Shown: piece after piece, positions 32,668 through 37,680 of the stretch | Layout of the letters: the number at the start of each line of letters is the position of its first letter | Numbering within the stretch: position 1 is the first letter of the stretch | Assembly: GCA_012511425.1 (NCBI GenBank) | Contig: JAAZGC010000188.1 | Span: forward strand, 1-37,680 | Reading direction: 5' to 3' | DNA from: Clostridiales bacterium | GTDB taxonomy: Bacteria > Bacillota > Clostridia > Oscillospirales > CAG-272 | DNA: 37,680 bases | The notes under the pieces: generated by a model | The model's database searches: none | What the model was told of the DNA's origin: nothing | The model's input: the letters and a program-made list of their open reading frames with translations, nothing else | Made by a program: the position numbers and the translations under genes

Positions 32668-33387
32668 TTATTGCTGCAATACGGGACGCTCGCCGAAAAT
32701 CGCAGAGCCTATCCGTATTTCGGTGCTGCCGCACAGCACCGCCTCCTGGTAGCTAGAGCTCATGCCCATGCTTAACACCGGCTTATCTATGTTTCGGAGC
32801 CTTTTTGATACCGTTTCTTTGAAGATATCGAAGGCTCGTTCGAAGTATTCATTATAATCTTCCGGGCGCGAAAGCCGGGGTGCCATTGTCATAACTCCGT
32901 ATGGAACAAGGTTTTCGAGCTTCACGAACTCATCCCAGAATTCTTCCCATTCATCCGGCTCGATCCCCTGCTTGCTTTCTTCGGAGCCGATATTGATCTC
33001 GGCAAGAACCGGCATTCTGATTTCATATTTCGCCGCCTGCCGGTCGATTTCCTTTGCCAGCCGCAGAGATGAGACCGATTCTATCATGTCAACTTTGTCG
33101 ATTATATATTTAACCTTGTTGGTCTGCAGATTGCCGATGAAGTGAAGTTTGACTTTTTCGCGGTGAAGCCGGTCGTATTTGGACAGCAGTTCCTGCACTC
33201 TGTTCTCGCCGATATGCTTAAGCTCGCAGTTGTCTATAAGGTAATTGATGACTTCCGGGTCAACGGATTTTGTCGCCGCGAGTATTGTAGTTTCCCTGTC
33301 AGGCGCCAAAGCTTTTGCTTCGGAAATGACGGCTTTAAAGGCGCTGCACGCCCGGGCGCATTTTTCTTCAGTTAACGATTTTGCCAT
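32668..33387 (-). CDS. yggS: YggS family pyridoxal phosphate homeostasis protein
   Basis: The 239-residue alanine-racemase-fold protein carries PLP on the lysine of AATKSV near residue 40; IGENRVQELLSKY, LHFIGNLQTNKVKYI, EINIGSEESKQGI and SMGMSSSYQEAV...GSTEIRIGSAIFG follow in family order. YggS/YlmE proteins have no known enzyme activity and buffer free PLP. In Firmicutes the gene commonly precedes sepF, as here. Its ATG overlaps the 3' end of the HlyD-like gene by 20 bp, so the two are probably translationally coupled. Confidence 0.95.
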   Translation of the reverse strand: MAKSLTEEKCARACSAFKAVISEAKALAPDRETTILAATKSVDPEVINYLIDNCELKHIGENRVQELLSKYDRLHREKVKLHFIGNLQTNKVKYIIDKVDMIESVSSLRLAKEIDRQAAKYEIRMPVLAEINIGSEESKQGIEPDEWEEFWDEFVKLENLVPYGVMTMAPRLSRPEDYNEYFERAFDIFKETVSKRLRNIDKPVLSMGMSSSYQEAVLCGSTEIRIGSAIFGERPVLQQ

Positions 33388-34753
33388 CGGTGAGATTTTT
33401 GCCTTTCACTATGACCCGGTCATAAAGACCCAGCTTATATTGATATTCGGCGTCCTGAGCCGGGTTCTGCTCGGCACAGATAACATAGCCGTTGATCTGC
33501 GCAAGTGCCTTTATCTCTCTGAAGTGCACCCTGTCTCCATCGAGCACATAAACTCCCTGAGCCGTCCTGCCCTCGGTTTCGCCGGAGGCGGAAGGGGTCA
33601 CGCGGCGGCTGCCGTCTTCATTCTGCGAGATATTCACGATTCTTACCGCCGAAACCGGTACTTTATAGCCGGTATAAGAGGTTTCGACAATTTCCACCGT
33701 CTGCCGGCGGAGGAAGTTGAAGTCTTTCGGCAAGTCTCCGCCGCGGAAGATCAGCACGACTTCGTCGCTGTCGGTTTCGGTAACAATCCTGTACAGCGTC
33801 ATTCTGACCTGCGTATCGTTGGAATAAGGGAAAACCACGGTGTATTTATAGCCGTCACGGAAGCTCATCAAAAGGTCACGGTCGGCTTTACAAGCGATAT
33901 ACCATACGTATTTGGTCATTATCTTGCCTATCGTCCAGCCCTGCTCCTGAAGATATGCGCCGCTTTCCGGTTCGGATTTCACCATTTCGTTGAATTCGCC
34001 GACGGTAAGAGTCGGAATCCGGTCGGCCGAGAAGATGTTTTCATAGCCGTCGAGCTCGGTATAGAAATATCCCGCATACGGCGAAAACACCGTTTCGTCG
34101 GCACCCGCCGAGCCGGCGTAAAGACCTTCCTCTCCCGCCTGCATCGCAGGCGTTGCGATTATCTCTTTTTCCCGCCTGAACTTCTCGATTTCGTCATTGT
34201 AATCGCCGCGCTTGCGCAGTATGATCTCCCGCCGGTTAAGGCTGATAAGCAGGTCGTTGCGGCGACGCACCGCATAGCCGATATCGCCGGAATCAAGATG
34301 AGCGTAAATATCGTTATAAAGTGCGTCAATAGAATCATCGAGAGCGGAAGTGTCCGTCATAAGCCGGTTTCCGCTTACATTGCTGCTTTCAAGAACGTTG
34401 ATCTGTTTTTCGAGGGCAATGGTCTTTGACCGCTGTGTTTCGCTGCCGCCGACATAAATATCGGCGAGTTTGTCTCCGACCGCAATGACGTCGCCGTCGG
34501 ATACGGCATAATTTATGCCCCCGCGGGCGGAAGATGCTACCGGCTCTTCGGTGCGCATGATGTATGCGTCGAAGCTGATCATCCGGTTTTCGGTGGTTAC
34601 TGTCGCCGGGATGGTTTCTATCCCGGTGTCGAAAGCGCCGACCGCGGCGAGGATGATGTATATTATAAGTGCGATCGAAAGCAGCGCCGTCGTTATATAT
34701 ATCCCGGCGCTGCGCAGAAACGCCGAGTCGAATCTGTTTTTCTTTGCGGGCAT
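33368..34753 (-). CDS. HlyD-like membrane-anchored protein of the division cluster
   Basis: A 461-residue protein with a short basic N-terminus and one membrane segment (about residues 14-40), so most of it should be outside the cell. Next comes a half-barrel of the biotinyl-lipoyl type (ISFDAYIMRTEEPV...GGINYAVSDGDVIAVGDKLADIY), a charged helical region (about 115-215), and C-terminal beta domains ending in YDRVIVKGKNLTDGKIV. This is the membrane-fusion/HlyD adaptor layout, but no transporter gene lies beside it. It heads the yggS-sepF operon, where Bacillus has the unrelated ylmD. A function in envelope assembly is inference. The gene has its own promoter with a duplicated -10. Confidence 0.8.
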   Translation of the reverse strand: MPAKKNRFDSAFLRSAGIYITTALLSIALIIYIILAAVGAFDTGIETIPATVTTENRMISFDAYIMRTEEPVASSARGGINYAVSDGDVIAVGDKLADIYVGGSETQRSKTIALEKQINVLESSNVSGNRLMTDTSALDDSIDALYNDIYAHLDSGDIGYAVRRRNDLLISLNRREIILRKRGDYNDEIEKFRREKEIIATPAMQAGEEGLYAGSAGADETVFSPYAGYFYTELDGYENIFSADRIPTLTVGEFNEMVKSEPESGAYLQEQGWTIGKIMTKYVWYIACKADRDLLMSFRDGYKYTVVFPYSNDTQVRMTLYRIVTETDSDEVVLIFRGGDLPKDFNFLRRQTVEIVETSYTGYKVPVSAVRIVNISQNEDGSRRVTPSASGETEGRTAQGVYVLDGDRVHFREIKALAQINGYVICAEQNPAQDAEYQYKLGLYDRVIVKGKNLTDGKIVN

Positions 34754-34827
34754 TTGGTTTCAGCCTTGTTCTGCCGTTATTTCGGAACTTTTTTGCCGGT
34801 CATTGCCCGGACAGCCTTCCGAACCCT

Positions 34828-34869
34828 ATATTTAATATATTATACCACATATTTAATATATTATACCAC
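34828..34869. repeat. Perfect 2 x 21-bp tandem repeat carrying a duplicated -10 element
   Basis: The unit at 34828-34848 is repeated exactly at 34849-34869. On the minus strand each copy contains TGG-TATAAT, an extended -10 hexamer (34839-34844 and 34860-34865). Confidence 0.95.
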
Positions 34870-34888
34870 AAATATGGCTGTCTGTCAG
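34860..34888 (-). promoter_or_regulatory. Sigma-A type promoter for the HlyD-like/sepF operon
   Basis: On the minus strand CTGACA (34883-34888), 17-bp spacer, TATAAT (34860-34865), with TGG before the -10. The second repeat copy offers another extended -10 (34839-34844) without a good -35. Confidence 0.8.
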
Positions 34889-34958
34889 TACTTTCTTATG
34901 CATTAACAAAAAATTTAAATATAAAATCACAACTCAAATATCAGTTTTGCCGGATCGG

Positions 34959-35882
34959 CTATCTTCCGGCGAGAAAAGCCATGACAATCTCCGCCGCATG
35001 TTCGGCAAGCCCCGGACTGCCGGCTTCCAGCCAGACTGCGTCAGGGTCGCGGCGGAACCAGGTGAGCTGGCGCTTCGCATAGCGTCTTGTCGCCTGTTTG
35101 ACGGCATCTTTTGCGTTTTCCGGCGGTTCTCCGCTTTCGATTCGGGAAAACAGCTCTTTATAGCCGATCGCCTGACGCGCCGTTGCGGAAAGCTCGCGCT
35201 TATAAAGCGATTTGGCTTCCTCCGCAAGCCCCTCTTCGAACATTCTCTCGACTCTTGCGTCAATTCTGTCGTAAAGTGTCTGCCTGTCTTTATAATCAAG
35301 CCCCAGTTTGACCGCAGCGTACTTCGGCGGAAGTTTTTTTGAACGGGCATCCCATTCGGTTTTGGTTATTCCGGTCTGAAAATAAAGCTCGAGGGCGCGT
35401 ATTATCCTGCGGCGGTTTTTCAGGTCGACGGTTTCGGCGGAAAGCGGATCGTAATTTCGCAGCTGCGATATCAGCTCTTCGTCGGAAAAGCTGTCAAGCG
35501 TCCTTCGCAGAACCGGGTCGGTCTTCTGTTCCGGATATCTGTCGGGAGATATAACCGAGTCGAGATAAAGGCCGGTGCCGCCGCAGAATATCGGGATCCT
35601 TCCCCTCGATATAACCGCATCCGCCGCTTCTGCCGCCATCGCCGCATAATCGGAGCAGGAGAAGGAAGCTTCCGGTTCGATTATATCTATCATGTGGTGT
35701 GTTATGCGTTTTCTCGACCTCGGCGGAAGCTTTGCGGTGCCGATATCCATGTCTTTGTATATCTGCATCGAATCGCAGGAGATGATCTCGCCGTCGAAAC
35801 GGCGCGCGAGTTCAATGGCAAGCTCCGATTTGCCCGTCGCCGTCGGTCCCGTCACTGCAATGACCTTGGGAATATCGGTCAT
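34959..35882 (-). CDS. miaA: tRNA dimethylallyltransferase
   Basis: The 307-residue enzyme adds a dimethylallyl group to A37 of tRNAs reading UNN codons. The P-loop GPTATGKS (residues 12-19), the conserved ISCDSMQIYKDMDIGTAK, HHMIDI and FCGGTGLYLDSV segments, and RRIIRALE in the central part are typical. The C-terminal region ends with TRRYAKRQLTWFRRDPDAVWLE. GGAGG sites precede ATG. It has its own promoter 33 bp upstream. No terminator is obvious in the 205 bp before the HlyD-like gene, where a new promoter lies. hfq and mutL, common neighbours elsewhere, are not present. Confidence 0.97.
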   Translation of the reverse strand: MTDIPKVIAVTGPTATGKSELAIELARRFDGEIISCDSMQIYKDMDIGTAKLPPRSRKRITHHMIDIIEPEASFSCSDYAAMAAEAADAVISRGRIPIFCGGTGLYLDSVISPDRYPEQKTDPVLRRTLDSFSDEELISQLRNYDPLSAETVDLKNRRRIIRALELYFQTGITKTEWDARSKKLPPKYAAVKLGLDYKDRQTLYDRIDARVERMFEEGLAEEAKSLYKRELSATARQAIGYKELFSRIESGEPPENAKDAVKQATRRYAKRQLTWFRRDPDAVWLEAGSPGLAEHAAEIVMAFLAGR

Positions 35883-35915
35883 GACTCCGCCTCCTCCGAT
35901 TTGTATACTCTTTAT

Positions 35916-35945
35916 ATTATATCATATTTTTTGTAAACATTTCAA
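35916..35945 (-). promoter_or_regulatory. Sigma-A type promoter for miaA
   Basis: On the minus strand TTGAAA (35940-35945), 18-bp spacer, TATAAT (35916-35921), with TGA before the -10. The leader would be about 26 nt. Confidence 0.8.
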
Positions 35946-35984
35946 GCGAATCGGAAGATGTTTTCACATATATGTATAAACTTA

Positions 35985-36013
35985 TTGTATTTTTTCGCAA
36001 AAAGTGATATAAT
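35985..36013 (+). promoter_or_regulatory. Sigma-A type promoter for the GH123-like gene
   Basis: TTGTAT (35985-35990), 17-bp spacer, TATAAT (36008-36013) with TGA before the -10. It is divergent from the miaA promoter, 40 bp away. AAGGGAG at 36037-36043 is the ribosome binding site. Confidence 0.8.
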
Positions 36014-36050
36014 AAAGACGTAAATAAATCAAAATCAAGGGAGTTATATA

Positions 36051-37680
36051 ATGCAGATCAAATTTTGTCACGCAGATGCCGATTTTAAGCTGATTGCCGG
36101 CGCCGCCGTCTCGCCGGATGCGCGGTTTGTAAAGGGAGCCGAAAAGCCGCTTCGGCTGTTTGCGCTCAAAAACGACACCGCCGCTTTCAGTCTGGTCATT
36201 CAGTCAGACCGCGACTGCGTTTTGAATGTCGGAAATGAGCCGTTTTTCTCGCAGCTCGACCAAAAGCCGCATATCAGAATTGCCGTGTGCTCCGAGCTGC
36301 CGCATTCTTTGAACATTGTCGATTTGCACGAATGCGAGAACGGACTTCGCTATGCAGACGCCCTCCTTCCCCGCCCGACTTTGGAAATTGCCGCGGGGGA
36401 GACACGGCAGGTATATGTTGAATTCGCCCCGCCCAAAGGCTGCGAAGCAGGCGGATATAAATTCAAAATAAATATCTTCACCCACGAAATGTTCGGTGAC
36501 GAGGCGCTTGCTGGCGGACTTGAGGGAGAAATCGAAATCGCCGACTTTACCCTCCATGACCCGAAAGACAACAAGTTCCATCTCGACCTCTGGCAGCACC
36601 CGTCAAACCTTGCCCGCAAGGCGGAGGCGCCGCTCTGGAGCGACAGGCATTTCGAAGTTATCGAAAGATATCTCGAATCGCTCGGAGAGTTCGGCCAGAA
36701 AGCGGTGACGATAATCGCGTCCGACACCCCGTGGGCGGGACAGAGCTGCGGGCTTGCGCGAAACTCAAAGGCGAATATGTTCGAATACTCGATCATTCCC
36801 GTTAAAAAGACCGCCGGCGGTGAGCTTGTCTGCGATTACAGCCATATGCAGAGATATATCGACATCGCCGCCAAATATCACATTGACCGCGAGATCAGCA
36901 TTTACGGACTCTGCGGCATCTGGAACAATCCCGAAACCGGCTTCGGCAGGCCGGCGGAGGACTATCCGGACTCGGTAAGAATAAGATATCTTGACGAAGC
37001 GGACGGATGCTGCAAGTATCTTAAAAAGGCTTCGGATATCGAAGCTTACATCGTCTCTCTGCGGGATTATTTCGTGAAAACCGGGCAGATAGACAAAGTT
37101 CGCATCGCGGCGGACGAGCCTGCCGACATCGCCCTTTATCGCAGTATCCTCGGACGGATAGAGAAGGTTGCTCCCGAATTCAAATTCAAAGCCGCTATCA
37201 ATCACAGCGAATTTATAGGCGAGTTCGGCAACGAAGTATACGATTTTGTCCCCTCACTCGGGTCGATGACGGCCGAGATCAAGGCGCTGAAGGAATATCA
37301 GCGGACCATGCCCGGAAAGCGATTCTTATATTACATCTGCTGCGGCCCGGACTTCCCGAACACCTTTATAACATCCCCGCTCCACGAAAGCTATTATCTC
37401 GGTGTGCTTGCCTCCGCCTGCGGCTTTGACGGCCTGCTTCGCTGGGCTTACAATATCTGGCCGGATGAACCCCGCCGCGACTGTCGGTATGAATTCTGGC
37501 GCACCGGAGACACTCATTTCGTTTATCCCGCCTGTGACGGCAGCCCGATACTCACCCTGCGCTGGAAAGCCCTGAAACGCGGAATCACTCTCTACGAGCT
37601 GCTTGAAAAGCTGAAAGAGAAAAATCCGGCCGATGCCGAAAAGGCGATGGCAATGGTAATGAAAATAACCGACATCGAAC
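36051..37680 (+). CDS. GH123/DUF4091-type glycoside hydrolase, cut by the window end
   Basis: The frame is open from ATG at 36051 to the last base (543 complete codons), so the C-terminus is outside. Residues 1-170 form a beta-rich N-terminal domain. The catalytic barrel begins with FHLDLWQHPSNLAR, and a neighbouring Asp-Glu pair, D355-E356 in RIAADEPAD, is in the position of the GH123 catalytic pair. GFDGLLRWAYNIWPDEP and the FWRTGDTHFVYPA segment are typical of DUF4091 proteins. GH123 enzymes are beta-N-acetylgalactosaminidases with substrate-assisted catalysis; many DUF4091 relatives have no known substrate. No signal peptide is visible, so it is probably cytoplasmic. It has its own promoter. 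Confidence 0.82.
   Translation, partial: MQIKFCHADADFKLIAGAAVSPDARFVKGAEKPLRLFALKNDTAAFSLVIQSDRDCVLNVGNEPFFSQLDQKPHIRIAVCSELPHSLNIVDLHECENGLRYADALLPRPTLEIAAGETRQVYVEFAPPKGCEAGGYKFKINIFTHEMFGDEALAGGLEGEIEIADFTLHDPKDNKFHLDLWQHPSNLARKAEAPLWSDRHFEVIERYLESLGEFGQKAVTIIASDTPWAGQSCGLARNSKANMFEYSIIPVKKTAGGELVCDYSHMQRYIDIAAKYHIDREISIYGLCGIWNNPETGFGRPAEDYPDSVRIRYLDEADGCCKYLKKASDIEAYIVSLRDYFVKTGQIDKVRIAADEPADIALYRSILGRIEKVAPEFKFKAAINHSEFIGEFGNEVYDFVPSLGSMTAEIKALKEYQRTMPGKRFLYYICCGPDFPNTFITSPLHESYYLGVLASACGFDGLLRWAYNIWPDEPRRDCRYEFWRTGDTHFVYPACDGSPILTLRWKALKRGITLYELLEKLKEKNPADAEKAMAMVMKITDIE

Noticed and set aside
1..37680. CRISPR arrays, tRNA or rRNA genes, insertion sequences, prophage genes
   Set aside because: I saw no regularly spaced repeats, no tRNA-like T-loop and acceptor patterns, and no transposase or phage-type protein. 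A tRNAscan or repeat search would be needed to exclude them formally.

Overview
The window looks like a chromosomal segment of an anaerobic Firmicute, most likely class Clostridia (Oscillospirales-like; this placement is inference from gene content only). Pointers are the clostridial-type rpoB-rpoC-rpsL-rpsG-fusA-tuf block, the sepF/ylm/divIVA division cluster followed by ileS-lspA-rluD, a TatD-associated radical SAM protein, a class-F-type flavodiiron protein of obligate anaerobes, an FMN riboswitch with an ECF riboflavin S-component, strong AGGAGG ribosome binding sites and frequent TTG starts. No phage, IS element, CRISPR array or tRNA gene was recognised. This is mostly conserved core chromosome with two partial accessory genes at its edges.

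Layout. 1-774 (+) is the C-terminus of a sugar-type ABC solute-binding protein, closed by a terminator. 991-4257 (+) is a flavin redox pair: a flavodoxin-like protein and a four-module flavodiiron/rubredoxin/NADH oxidoreductase fusion, probably for O2 (or NO) removal. 4316-18071 (-) is the gene-expression block: rpoB, rpoC, rpsL, rpsG, fusA, tuf, then an FMN riboswitch controlling a RibU-like riboflavin transporter and a COG2426-type membrane protein. rpoB has its own promoter and a leader of about 360 nt with an attenuator-like hairpin; rpsL has a second promoter and a 5'-terminal hairpin. 18613-18873 (+) is rpsT, divergent from rpoB.

18999-34753 (-) is a tightly packed run of 15 genes read in the order HlyD-like, yggS, sepF, yggT, ylmH, divIVA, ileS, lspA, rluD, HAD phosphatase, nagA, DUF975-like, metG, tatD, radical SAM. 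Many genes overlap or are separated by under 25 bp. It joins Z-ring/septum placement, lipoprotein maturation, aminosugar recycling, two tRNA synthetases and RNA modification. miaA (34959-35882, -) has its own promoter just upstream of this run. 36051-37680 (+) is a GH123/DUF4091-type glycoside hydrolase cut by the window end, divergent from miaA.

The points most worth checking are: S12 carries arginine where streptomycin-sensitive bacteria have Lys88, plus other changes in the decoding loop; the FMN riboswitch has an enlarged helix, a terminator and a separate hairpin that buries the ribU ribosome binding site; the flavodiiron protein has a short-spaced rubredoxin centre; an uncharacterised HlyD-like protein heads the division cluster behind a perfectly duplicated extended -10 promoter element; and rpoB has a long leader. 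I did not find a clearly new multi-gene system.
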